A DNA stretch of 64,000 bases from Paucibacter sp. B2R-40 (GTDB lineage Bacteria; Pseudomonadota; Gammaproteobacteria; Burkholderiales; Burkholderiaceae_C), in NCBI RefSeq assembly GCF_025717555.1, contig NZ_JAJIRP010000001.1, positions 1-64,000 of the forward strand, in the 5' to 3' direction. The notes under the pieces were generated by a model, which searched no databases, was not told the origin of the DNA, and was given only the letters and a program-made list of their open reading frames with translations. The position numbers and the translations under genes are program-made. Positions 18,419 through 27,685 of the stretch are shown piece by piece; positions within the stretch are counted from its first letter, which is position 1; every line of letters starts with the position of its first letter.

Positions 18419-18522
18419 GCCGGCTGACCGACAAGAGGACGCTGACGGTTCTTTGGCAACCATTGCGCGCCGGGCCCACAAGGTCGCCGGCGCGTTTGTT
18501 TGATAAAGCAAGGAGTTTCATC

Positions 18523-20337
18523 GTGGCGCGACCCTGGGCGGCAATCCTGCTGTGCGTGGCATTTCCCTGGCTGGCGGCCAGCCACGCGCTGGCCGAGCCT
18601 GAGTCCGAGCCCAAGGCGCAGCCCAAAGTGCTTCGCTATGCCTTCCGCATCGCCGAAACCGGCTTCGACCCCGCGCAAATCTCCGACCTTTATTCGCGCA
18701 TCATTGCCGGCGGCATTTTTGATGCGCCCTTGCAGTTCGAATACCTGGCCCGCCCGGTGCGCCTGCAAGCGGCCACGGCCGAAGCGCTGCCCGAAATCTC
18801 GGCCGACTTCAAAACGCTGACATTCCGCATCAAGCCCGGCATTTACTTCAATGACGACCCGGCTTTCGAGGGTAAAAAGCGCGAGCTGACGGCGGGCGAC
18901 TACGTCTATTCGCTCAAGCGCCATTTCGACCCGCGCTGGAAAAGCCCCAATCTCTATCTGTTCGAAATTGCACGCATCCCCGGCTTGAACGAGTTACGCC
19001 GCGAGGCCCTCCAGCACAAGACGCCATTCGATTACAAGCGCCCCGTTGCCGGCTTGACGCTGATCGACCGCTACACCTTCCAGGTCCACACCGAGGCCGG
19101 CGACCCGCGCTTCGTCAACCATTTTGCCGACCCTTCCACCATGGGCGCGGTCGCGCATGAGGTGGTGGAGCGCTATAGCGACAAGATCATGGACCACCCG
19201 GTCGGCACCGGCGCCTGGGCGCTGAGCGAGTGGCGGCGCAGCTCCCGCATGGTGCTGGAGAAGAACCCCAATTACCGCGATGTGCGCTATGACGAACAGC
19301 CGCCCACCGACAACGCGCGACTGCTGGCGCAAGCCGCGCAGCTGAAGGGCCGCAAGCTGCCGATGATTGACCGGGTCGAAATCGCCATCATCGAAGAGAA
19401 CCAGCCGCGCTGGCTGTCCTTTTTACAGCGCGAGTCCGATATGGTCGAGGAAGTGCCGGCGGAGTACGCGCCCATCGCCTTTCCCAACAACAAATTGGCG
19501 CCCAATCTGGCCAAGATGGGTCTGCAAATGGTGCGTTATGCGCGCGCCGATGTGGCGATTTCCTACTTCAATATGGAAGACCCGACGGTCGGCGGCAACA
19601 CGCCGGCCAAGATTGCGCTGCGTCGCGCAATTGCACTGGCCATCGACGTTGACAAGGAAATTCGCCTGCCCAGGCGCGGCCAGGCGATTGCCGCGCAAGG
19701 GCCGATCAGCCCGGGCGTGTTCGGCTTCGACCCCTCCCTCAAGACCAGCATGAGCGAGCATGACATCGCCCGCGCCAAGGCCCTGCTCGATCTGTACGGT
19801 TATGTCGATGCCGACGGTGACGGCTGGCGCGATCAACCCGACGGCAGCCCTTTGACGATCGAATACGCGACCGAGCAAGACGGCGAGAAGCGCGGCTTGG
19901 CCGAGCTGTGGCAAAAAGCCATGGATGCGATCAATGTGCGCATCAAGTTTCGCCACGCCAAATGGCCGGAAAACCTGAAGGCCGCCACCGCCGGCAAGCT
20001 GATGATGTGGGGCGTAGGCTGGAGCGCCGCCTCGCCCGACGGCGACACTTTTTTGGCGCTGGGCTATGGACCCAACAAGGGCCAGGCCAACAAGGCCCGC
20101 TTCGATTTGCCGGCCTTCAACGCCTTGTACGAAGAGCAAAAGAAACTGCCCAACGGCCCCGAGCGCTTGAGGCTGATGACCGAAGCGCAAAAGCTGATGG
20201 TCGCCTATATGCCCATCAAGCTGCATGTGCACCGCGTCTATACCGACATCTTGCAGCCCTGGGTGATCGGCTATGACCGCAACGCCTTTGTGCGCGATTT
20301 CTGGAAATACATTGACATCGACAAGAGCGTGCCCTGA
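18523..20337 (+). CDS. Family 5 ABC substrate-binding protein, array member 2
   Basis: A 604-residue exported protein, closest to member 1. The GTG start at 18523 is chosen because AAGGAG lies 7 bases upstream and the signal peptide then begins directly (ARPWAAILLCVAFPWLAASH); an upstream TTG at 18463 would add 20 non-signal residues. Hallmarks are KVLRYAFRIAETGFDPAQ, DDPAFEGKKREL, HPVGTGAW, WRRSSRMVLEKNPNYR, the VDADGDGWRD loop, AKWPENLK and a terminal VRDFWKYIDID. There is no lipobox. Its stop is 1 base before the start of member 3, so it begins a tightly packed run of six genes. Confidence 0.92.
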   Translation: MARPWAAILLCVAFPWLAASHALAEPESEPKAQPKVLRYAFRIAETGFDPAQISDLYSRIIAGGIFDAPLQFEYLARPVRLQAATAEALPEISADFKTLTFRIKPGIYFNDDPAFEGKKRELTAGDYVYSLKRHFDPRWKSPNLYLFEIARIPGLNELRREALQHKTPFDYKRPVAGLTLIDRYTFQVHTEAGDPRFVNHFADPSTMGAVAHEVVERYSDKIMDHPVGTGAWALSEWRRSSRMVLEKNPNYRDVRYDEQPPTDNARLLAQAAQLKGRKLPMIDRVEIAIIEENQPRWLSFLQRESDMVEEVPAEYAPIAFPNNKLAPNLAKMGLQMVRYARADVAISYFNMEDPTVGGNTPAKIALRRAIALAIDVDKEIRLPRRGQAIAAQGPISPGVFGFDPSLKTSMSEHDIARAKALLDLYGYVDADGDGWRDQPDGSPLTIEYATEQDGEKRGLAELWQKAMDAINVRIKFRHAKWPENLKAATAGKLMMWGVGWSAASPDGDTFLALGYGPNKGQANKARFDLPAFNALYEEQKKLPNGPERLRLMTEAQKLMVAYMPIKLHVHRVYTDILQPWVIGYDRNAFVRDFWKYIDIDKSVP

Positions 20338-20338
20338 G

Positions 20339-22186
20339 ATGAACTGCCCCACCACCCTGTTCAAGCGCAGCTTGATGCGCTGCGCCCTGGCGCTGCTTGG
20401 CTTGGCCCCGCTGCAAGCTGGCGCCGCGCCGCAGCCGCCGGCGGTGCAGGCCGCGCCATCCAATCAGTCCGCGCATGTCTTGCGTTATGCCTTTCCGATC
20501 GCCGAGACCGGCTTTGACCCCGCACAAATTGCCGACGAATACTCCAGCATCATCGCGTCCAATATCTTCGAGGCGCCGCTGACCTACGACTATCTGGCGC
20601 GCCCAATCCAGCTCAAAGGGCTGACCGCCGAAGGGCCGCTGGAGGCTAACGCCGACTTCACCGTGTTCACGCTGAAAATCAAGCCCGGCATCTACTTTGC
20701 TGACGACCCGGCCTTCAAGGGCAAGCCCCGCGAGTTGACGGCGGCTGATTACGTCTACGCCATCAAGCGCAACTTTGATCCACGCTGGAAGAGCCCCAAC
20801 TTTGCCGCCCTGCAGGGCGAGAAGATGCTGGGCCTGGACCAGCTGCGCGAAGCCGCCACCAAGGGCGGCAAGCCTTTTGACTACGACCGCCCGGTGGAGG
20901 GCTTGCAAGCACTCGATCGCTACACGCTGCGCATCAAGCTGGAACAGCCCAATCCACGCTTTGCCCACAATCTGGCCCACCTCTCGGCGGCAGCCGTGGC
21001 GCGCGAGGTGGTCGAGCTTTACGGCGACCAGATCATGGCCCATCCGGTCGGCACCGGCCCCTTCAAACTGAGCGACTGGCGCCGTAGCTCGCGCATGGTG
21101 CTGGCCAAGAACCCGCAGTTCCGGGAGAGCTATTACGACGAGCACCCCAACGCCGACGACGCCGCCGGCCAAGCCATCGCCCAACAAATGAAGGGCCGCC
21201 GCCTGCCGCTGCTGGACCGGGTCGAGGTGTCCATCGTCAGCGAGTCGCAGCCGCTGTGGCTGGCCTTTCTGGGCGATGAGTTCGATCTGATCGCCGTGCC
21301 CTACGCCTATGTGGGCCTGGCGGCGCCGGGCGGCAAGCTTGCCCCCCATCTGGCCAAGCGCGGCATGAATCTGCACAAAATGCCCTTGTCCGACCTGGTC
21401 TTCACCTACTTCAATATGGCCGACGCTATGGTGGGGGGCTACACGCCAGAGCGCGTGGCGCTGCGCCGCGCCATTGCCCTGGCCTATGACAACGAGGAGG
21501 AGATCCGCCAGCTGCGCAAGCGCCTGGCCGTCCCCGCGCAAGGCATTGTGGTGCCCAATACCTTCGGCTACCAGGCCGACTTCAAGACCGAGATGAGCGA
21601 GCACAGTCCGGCCAAGGCGCGCGCCTTGCTGGATTTGTACGGCTATGTCGACAAGGACGGCGACGGCTGGCGCGACCAACCCGATGGCAAACCGCTGGTG
21701 CTTGAGTTCCATACCCAGCCCGACCATGACTCCCGTCAATACAACGAGTTATGGAAAAAGCATATGGATGCGATCGGCGTGCGCATCGAGTTCAAGGCCG
21801 CCAACTGGCCGGAGCAATTGAAGATGGCGCGCGCCGGCAAGCTGATGATGTGGATGTTGAGCCAGACGGCGACCAAGCCGGACGCCCAGGATCTGCTGGC
21901 CATGGGCTATGGGCCGTCGATCGGCGAAGACAATCTGGTGCGCTTCGAGTTACCTGAGTACGACCGCTTGTTCGAGCAAATCAAGGCCTTACCCGATGGC
22001 CCCGAGCGGCAGGCTTTGATCCAGCGGGCGCTGCGTCTGCTGACCGTCTATATGCCGATGAAGGCCCATGTCCACCGCATCAGCCTGCGCCTGACCCAGC
22101 CTTGGGTACAGGGCTATCAACCCCATCCTTTCCTGCTCGGCTTCTGGCGTTTTGTCGACAGCACACCGCCGGCCAAACAACCATGA
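20339..22186 (+). CDS. Family 5 ABC substrate-binding protein, array member 3
   Basis: A 615-residue exported protein starting MNCPTTLFKRSLMRCALALL. The signal peptide is probably cleaved after AGA near residue 29. Hallmarks are VLRYAFPIAETGFDPAQ, DDPAFKGKPREL, HPVGTGPF, WRRSSRMVLAKNPQFR and VDKDGDGWRD. It differs from members 1 and 2 in the central ALAYDNEEEIRQLRKRLAVP segment and in AANWPEQLK instead of AKWPENLK. In the former it resembles member 7. The start overlaps nothing but is 1 base after the previous stop, and its own stop overlaps the next ATG by 4 bases. Different ligand-contact regions on a common frame suggest a different ligand (inference). Confidence 0.92.
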   Translation: MNCPTTLFKRSLMRCALALLGLAPLQAGAAPQPPAVQAAPSNQSAHVLRYAFPIAETGFDPAQIADEYSSIIASNIFEAPLTYDYLARPIQLKGLTAEGPLEANADFTVFTLKIKPGIYFADDPAFKGKPRELTAADYVYAIKRNFDPRWKSPNFAALQGEKMLGLDQLREAATKGGKPFDYDRPVEGLQALDRYTLRIKLEQPNPRFAHNLAHLSAAAVAREVVELYGDQIMAHPVGTGPFKLSDWRRSSRMVLAKNPQFRESYYDEHPNADDAAGQAIAQQMKGRRLPLLDRVEVSIVSESQPLWLAFLGDEFDLIAVPYAYVGLAAPGGKLAPHLAKRGMNLHKMPLSDLVFTYFNMADAMVGGYTPERVALRRAIALAYDNEEEIRQLRKRLAVPAQGIVVPNTFGYQADFKTEMSEHSPAKARALLDLYGYVDKDGDGWRDQPDGKPLVLEFHTQPDHDSRQYNELWKKHMDAIGVRIEFKAANWPEQLKMARAGKLMMWMLSQTATKPDAQDLLAMGYGPSIGEDNLVRFELPEYDRLFEQIKALPDGPERQALIQRALRLLTVYMPMKAHVHRISLRLTQPWVQGYQPHPFLLGFWRFVDSTPPAKQP

Positions 22187-24030
22187 ACAAACTTCAACTA
22201 TTGCGGCGCCGAGGGCTCACGGCGCTGATTTCGCTGCTCGGCCTGAGCGCAGGCCTGTGCTTCGCCAACCCGGCCCAACCTAGCGCAAGCACAAGCGACA
22301 GCGGGCCCAAAGTGCTGCGCTATGCCTTCCGGGTGTCCGAGACCGGCTTTGACCCTGCCAAGGTCACCGACATCTATTCGCGCATCGTCACCTCGCATAT
22401 CTTCGAAGGCCTCTACACCTATGACCATCTGGCCCGGCCAGCCAAGCTCAAGCCCTTGACGGCGGCCGCCTTGCCCGAGGTCAGCGCCGACTTCAAGACC
22501 TGGACGATTCGCATCCAGCCCGGCATCTACTTTGCGGACGACCCGGCCTTCAAGGGTAAAAAGCGCGAGCTGACCGCCGCCGACTATGTCTATTCCTTCA
22601 AGCGTTTTGCCGACCCTTTTACCAACAGCCCGACCTGGGACGGCCTGGAAGAGAACCATCTCTTGGGCTTGAACGAATACCGCGCACAAGTACAAAAGAG
22701 CAAGCAGCCCTTTGATTACGACAAACCTATCGAAGGCTTGCGCGCGCTTGATCGCTACACCCTTCAAATCAAGCTGGGCAAATCCCGGCCGCGCTTTGAC
22801 CAGAACTTGGCCGACGGGAGCCTGCTTGGCGCGGTGGCGCGCGAGGTGATCGAAGCCTACCCGGAGCACAGCAGCGAGCATCCGGTCGGCACCGGACCCT
22901 TCCAGCTGGCCTCTTGGCGGCGCAGCTCGCAGATCAATCTGGACAAAAATCCCGGCTACCGGGAGCGCTACTACGATGCCGAACCGAACGCCGACGACGC
23001 CGAGGGTCAGGCTTTGCTAGCGCGCTTCAAGGGCCGACGCATCCCGATGATCGACCGGGTGGAGGTCGCCATCATTGAAGAAAATCAGCCGCGCTGGCTG
23101 TCCTTTTTAGACGGACAGTTCGATCTGCTGGACCGCACGCCCGAGGACTTCATCAACCAAGCGATGCCGGGTGGCAATTTGGCGCCGAATCTGGTCAAGA
23201 AAGGCATACAGAGTTTTCGCGTCGTGACGCCGGACGTGTTGTTCACCGTTTTCAATCTGGAAGACCCGGTCGTCGGCGGCTATAGCCCAGAGCGCGTGGC
23301 GCTGCGCCGGGCCATCTCGCTGGGCACCGACTCAGAGCGCGAAATTCGCATCGTGCGGCGCGGCCAAGCGATCAGCGCGCAGTCCATCATGCTGCCGCAC
23401 ACGACAGGGTATGACGCCAGCTTCAAGAGCGAGAGCGGCGAGTACGACCCGGCCAAGGCCAAGGCCTTGCTGGACCTGTATGGCTTTATTGACCGCGACG
23501 GCGACGGCTTTCGCGAGCAGCCCGACGGCAGCCCGCTGGTGCTGGAAAGCCTGACCACGCCCGAGCAGTTCCAGCGCCAGATTGACCAGATCTGGCAAAA
23601 ATCACAGGCCGCCATCGGCATCAAGGTGCAGTTCAAGACCGCCAAATGGCCGGAGAACCTCAAGGCCATGCGCGCCGGCAAGTTCCAGATCTGGTCGCTG
23701 GCCAGTTCGGCCGCCGCGCCGGACGGGCAAGATGCGCTGGGCTTTTTCTTCAGCGAGCGCATTGGCGGGCAAAATTACGCGCGCATCAATTTGAAGTCGC
23801 TCGATGAGCTGTACAACCAAACCAACGCCTTGCCCGACGGGCCCGAACGACTGGCCCTGTTCACCGAGTTGAAGCGCCTGGGCGCAGCTTATGCGCCCTA
23901 CCGCCCACGCGGCCACCGCATCATCACCGACCTGGCGCACGCGCAGCTGCTCGGTTATCGGCGGCCACAGTTTTGGTTGAATTTTTGGGAATATGTGGAC
24001 GTCGATGAGCGTCTGCGCCGGGTCAAATAA
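22183..24030 (+). CDS. Family 5 ABC substrate-binding protein, array member 4
   Basis: A 615-residue exported protein. The start MNKLQLLRRRGLTALISLLG overlaps the previous stop (ATGA). The signal peptide contains an Arg-Arg-Arg stretch but also a strong Sec-like core; cleavage is likely near CFA-NPA. It groups with members 5 and 6: FKRFADP, AMPGGNLAPNLVKKGIQ, MLPHTTGYD and a C-terminal RRPQFWLNFWEYVDVDE. The Asp-rich loop reads IDRDGDGFRE. AKWPENLK and WRRSSQINLDKNPGYR are kept. No lipobox. Eleven bases separate it from member 5. Confidence 0.92.
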   Translation: MNKLQLLRRRGLTALISLLGLSAGLCFANPAQPSASTSDSGPKVLRYAFRVSETGFDPAKVTDIYSRIVTSHIFEGLYTYDHLARPAKLKPLTAAALPEVSADFKTWTIRIQPGIYFADDPAFKGKKRELTAADYVYSFKRFADPFTNSPTWDGLEENHLLGLNEYRAQVQKSKQPFDYDKPIEGLRALDRYTLQIKLGKSRPRFDQNLADGSLLGAVAREVIEAYPEHSSEHPVGTGPFQLASWRRSSQINLDKNPGYRERYYDAEPNADDAEGQALLARFKGRRIPMIDRVEVAIIEENQPRWLSFLDGQFDLLDRTPEDFINQAMPGGNLAPNLVKKGIQSFRVVTPDVLFTVFNLEDPVVGGYSPERVALRRAISLGTDSEREIRIVRRGQAISAQSIMLPHTTGYDASFKSESGEYDPAKAKALLDLYGFIDRDGDGFREQPDGSPLVLESLTTPEQFQRQIDQIWQKSQAAIGIKVQFKTAKWPENLKAMRAGKFQIWSLASSAAAPDGQDALGFFFSERIGGQNYARINLKSLDELYNQTNALPDGPERLALFTELKRLGAAYAPYRPRGHRIITDLAHAQLLGYRRPQFWLNFWEYVDVDERLRRVK

Positions 24031-24041
24031 CGAGCAAGCAC

Positions 24042-25862
24042 GTGAATTTAAGAACTTTTTTGTTGAGCGCAACATTTGCATCACTGGCTGCGATCTTGAT
24101 ACCGGCGCGGGCCGAGACCGATGTAACGCCACCGCCCGCCAAGGTTTTGCGTTATGCCTTCCAGATTGCCGAGACCAGCTTTGATCCCTCTCAGCTCAGC
24201 GATATTTATTCGCGCATCGTCACCGCCGGCATATTTGAAGCGCTCTATCGCTACGACCATCTGGCACGGCCGGTGCAAATCAAGCCTTTGGTGGCAGCTG
24301 CCATGCCGGAGATGTCGGAAGACTTCCGCAGCTTCACCATCAAGATCCAGCCCGGCATCTACTTCGCCGCCGACGCCGCCTTCAAGGGTAAAAAGCGCGA
24401 GCTGACCGCGCAGGACTTTGTCTACAGCTTCAAACGTTTTGCGGACCCGGCCTTGAAGAGCCCGGGCTGGAGTTCGCTGGAAGAGGCCGATCTGGTCGGG
24501 ATGGCGGCCCTGCGCAAACAGGCCCTCGACGGTAAGAAGTCCTTCGATTACGACAAGGACATCGAAGGCCTGCGGGCACTGGATCGCTACACCCTCCAAT
24601 TCAAAACGGTCAAACCACGCCCTCGCTTGATCGAGACCATCCTGACAGGCAGCGACCTTTATGGCGCGCTGGCCCGCGAGGTGGTCGAGCACTACGGCGA
24701 CAAGATCGGCGAGCACCCGGTCGGCACCGGGCCGTTCAAACTGGGCGAATGGCGGCGCAGCTCACGCATCGTGCTGGAGAGAAACCCCGACTACCGCGAG
24801 CGCTTCTACGACGCCGAGGCCGCGCCGGGCGATGCCGAAGGCTTGGCGATGCAAGAGCAATTCAAGGGCCGGCGCATTCCGATGCTGGACCGGGTAGAGA
24901 TCGCCATCATCGAAGAGGTGCAGCCGCGCTGGCTGTCCTTCTTGAATGGCGAACAAGACTTTCTGGAACGCGTGCCGGCCGAGTTCATCAGCCAAGCCAT
25001 GCCCAAGGGCAAGGTCGCGCCGAATTTGGCCAAGAAGGGCGTGCAGGGCTTTCGCATTGTGGGGCCAGATGTGGGCCTGACGACCTTCAATATGGATGAC
25101 CCGATCGTGGGCGGCATGGCGCCGGAAAAGATTGCGCTACGCCGCGCCATCAGCTTGGCGATTGATGTGCCGCGCGAGATCAATCTGGTGCGGCGCGGCC
25201 AGGCGGTGCAAGCACAGTCGCCGATGGTGCCGCACACGACCGGCTACTCCGTCGACTACAAATCCGAAACCGGCGACTATGACCCGGCCCGGGCCAAGGC
25301 CTTGCTCGATCTGTACGGCTATGTGGACGCCGACGGCGATGGCTGGCGGGACTTGCCCGATGGCAAACCGTTGCTGCTGATTCGCAACACCCAGCCCGAC
25401 AATGCCTCACGCCAGCTCGACGAGCTGTGGCAGAAGAACCTCAGCGCCATCGGCATCAAAACCCAGTTCAAGACGGCCAAATGGCCCGAGAACCTCAAAA
25501 GCGCGCGCGGTGGAAAATTCATGATTTGGGGCGTGGCGTCCTCCGCCTCCCAGCCCGATGGGCAGAGCGCTTTGCAGCGCCTGTATGGGCCGGCCTCGGG
25601 CGGGCAGAACTTGGCGCGCTTCAAGCTGGCCGAGTTCGACAAGCTCTACGATCAAATGGCCGCCATGCCCGACGGCCCCGAGCGCGAGGCGCTGCTGTTG
25701 CAGGCCAAGCGCATGGCCACCGCCTATATGCCCTACAAGCAACACACCCACCGCATCTTGACCGATATGGCGCAAGCCTCGGTGCAGGGCTACCGCAGGC
25801 CCTTGTTCTGGCAGGACTGGTGGCAGTATGTGGACATTGACGAAAGTAGAAAGCCGAAGTGA
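24042..25862 (+). CDS. Family 5 ABC substrate-binding protein, array member 5
   Basis: A 606-residue exported protein with a GTG start; the first residues (NLRTFLLSATFASLAAIL) are a Sec signal peptide ending near ARA-ET. It belongs to the member 4/5/6 subgroup: FKRFADP, AMPKGKVAPNLAKKGVQ, MVPHTTGY and RRPLFWQDWWQYVDIDE. The Asp-rich loop reads VDADGDGWRD, and HPVGTGPF, WRRSSRIVLERNPDYR and AKWPENLK are conserved. Its stop overlaps the GTG of member 6 by 4 bases. No lipobox and no internal damage are seen, so all domains appear functional. Confidence 0.92.
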   Translation: MNLRTFLLSATFASLAAILIPARAETDVTPPPAKVLRYAFQIAETSFDPSQLSDIYSRIVTAGIFEALYRYDHLARPVQIKPLVAAAMPEMSEDFRSFTIKIQPGIYFAADAAFKGKKRELTAQDFVYSFKRFADPALKSPGWSSLEEADLVGMAALRKQALDGKKSFDYDKDIEGLRALDRYTLQFKTVKPRPRLIETILTGSDLYGALAREVVEHYGDKIGEHPVGTGPFKLGEWRRSSRIVLERNPDYRERFYDAEAAPGDAEGLAMQEQFKGRRIPMLDRVEIAIIEEVQPRWLSFLNGEQDFLERVPAEFISQAMPKGKVAPNLAKKGVQGFRIVGPDVGLTTFNMDDPIVGGMAPEKIALRRAISLAIDVPREINLVRRGQAVQAQSPMVPHTTGYSVDYKSETGDYDPARAKALLDLYGYVDADGDGWRDLPDGKPLLLIRNTQPDNASRQLDELWQKNLSAIGIKTQFKTAKWPENLKSARGGKFMIWGVASSASQPDGQSALQRLYGPASGGQNLARFKLAEFDKLYDQMAAMPDGPEREALLLQAKRMATAYMPYKQHTHRILTDMAQASVQGYRRPLFWQDWWQYVDIDESRKPK

Positions 25863-27685
25863 AGATTGAACGAAGTTTGATGCGCGCTGCGCTACTTGTA
25901 TTGCTGAGCCTGCAGGCAGCGCTGGCCCCGGCTGCCGAAACCCTGGCAGCAAGCCCAGCGCCCAAGGTCCTGAAATACGCCTTCTTGATCGCCGAGACCG
26001 GCTTCGACCCGGCGCAGACCAGCGACACCTATTCGCAGACCGTCACCTCGCATATCTTCGAGGCACTCTATGCCTATGACTATCTGGCCGACCCGGCCAA
26101 GGTGCGGCCGCTGACGGCGGCCGCGATGCCGGAGGTCTCGCCCGACTTCAAGACCTGGACGGTCAGCATCAAGCCGGGCATCTTCTTCACGGATGACCCC
26201 GCCTTCAAAGGCAAGCCACGCGAGCTGGTGGCGGCCGACTATGTCTACACCTTCAAGCGCTTTGCCGACCCGGCGACCAAGAGTCCGACCTGGAACGCCA
26301 TCGAAGAGATGGGGTTTGTGGGCTTGAAGGAGCTGCGCGAACAAGCGCTCAAGTCGAAAAAACCGTTTGATTACGAATACGAGATCGAGGGGCTGCGCGC
26401 GCTCGACCGCTACACGATTCAGTTCAAACTCAAGCATGGCCGGCCGCGCTTCGCCTACGGCCTGGCGCAAAGTGCGCGCTCCGGCGCGGTGGCACGCGAA
26501 GTGGTCGAAGCCTATGGCTCAGACATCAGCGCACACCCGGTCGGCACCGGCCCTTTTGTACTGAAGGATTGGCGACGCAGCTCGCGCATCGTGCTGGAAA
26601 AGAACCCCGCTTACCGGGAGCGTTATTACGAGGCCGAGCCGGCCGCAGACGATGCCGAGGGTCAGGCCTTGCTGGCGCGCTTCAAGGGCCGGCGTATCCC
26701 GATGATTGACCGGGTCGAGATCGCCATCATCGAGGAGTCGCAGCCGCGCTGGCTGAGCTTTGTCGGCGGCGAGCATGACTTTCTTGACCGCGTGCCGCCC
26801 GACTTCGTCAATATCGCTCTGCCCAAGGGCAAGGTCGCTCCCAATCTGGCCAAGCAGGGAATCCAGCTGTTCCGGGTGATGGGCGCCGAGAGCGCTTTTA
26901 CCTTCTTCAATATGGAAGACAAGACGCTCGGCGGCTACAGCGCCGACAAGGTCGCGCTGCGCCGCGCGATCTCGCTGGCCATCGACATCAAGCGCGAAAT
27001 AAATGGCGTGCGGCGCGGCCAGGCGGTGCCGGCGCAGTCGATGATAGTGCCGCATACCTCGGGCTTCGATACAAGCTTCAAGAGCACGAACAGCGACTTC
27101 GATGTGCCGCGCGCGCTGGCCTTGCTCGATCTGTATGGCTATGTCGACAAAGACGGCGACGGCTGGCGTGATATGCCGGACGGCTCGCCCTTGGTGATCG
27201 AGGTGGCGACCCAGCCGGACGCGCTGTCCCGTCAATATGACGAGTTATGGAAGCGCAACTTCAACAATGTGCAGATACGCAGCAACTTCTTCCATGGCAA
27301 ATGGCCGGAGCAATTGAAGCAGGCGCGCGCCGGCAAGCTGATGCTGTGGACGCTGGCCGACACCGCCAACTCGCCCGACGGCATCGACCAGATGCTGCGC
27401 TTTTACAGCCCGGCGATTGGCGCACGCAATTACGCCCGCTTCAGGTCGGCCGAGTTCGACGCAATCTACGACAAACTGCAAGTCTTGCCCGACGGACCCG
27501 AGCGCGAGGCGCTGTTCCTGCAGGCCAAGCGCATCCAGGCCGCAATCGTGCCGGAGAAGACCAATGTGCACCGCATCGTCAACGACATGGCCCAGCCTTG
27601 GTTGATCGGCTACCGGCGGCCGCTGTTTCGCTACGAGTTCTGGCATTTTGTCGACATTGACGAGAACCTGAGGAAGCCACGGTGA
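25859..27685 (+). CDS. Family 5 ABC substrate-binding protein, array member 6
   Basis: A 608-residue exported protein with a GTG start overlapping the previous stop (GTGA). The Sec signal is KIERSLMRAALLVLLSLQAA. Hallmarks are KVLKYAFLIAETGFDPAQ, DDPAFKGKPREL, FKRFADP, HPVGTGPF, WRRSSRIVLEKNPAYR and VDKDGDGWRD. AKWPENLK is replaced by GKWPEQLK, and the C terminus is RRPLFRYEFWHFVDIDE. It groups with members 4 and 5. The stop overlaps the start of member 7 by 4 bases, so translation is likely coupled. Confidence 0.92.
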   Translation: MKIERSLMRAALLVLLSLQAALAPAAETLAASPAPKVLKYAFLIAETGFDPAQTSDTYSQTVTSHIFEALYAYDYLADPAKVRPLTAAAMPEVSPDFKTWTVSIKPGIFFTDDPAFKGKPRELVAADYVYTFKRFADPATKSPTWNAIEEMGFVGLKELREQALKSKKPFDYEYEIEGLRALDRYTIQFKLKHGRPRFAYGLAQSARSGAVAREVVEAYGSDISAHPVGTGPFVLKDWRRSSRIVLEKNPAYRERYYEAEPAADDAEGQALLARFKGRRIPMIDRVEIAIIEESQPRWLSFVGGEHDFLDRVPPDFVNIALPKGKVAPNLAKQGIQLFRVMGAESAFTFFNMEDKTLGGYSADKVALRRAISLAIDIKREINGVRRGQAVPAQSMIVPHTSGFDTSFKSTNSDFDVPRALALLDLYGYVDKDGDGWRDMPDGSPLVIEVATQPDALSRQYDELWKRNFNNVQIRSNFFHGKWPEQLKQARAGKLMLWTLADTANSPDGIDQMLRFYSPAIGARNYARFRSAEFDAIYDKLQVLPDGPEREALFLQAKRIQAAIVPEKTNVHRIVNDMAQPWLIGYRRPLFRYEFWHFVDIDENLRKPR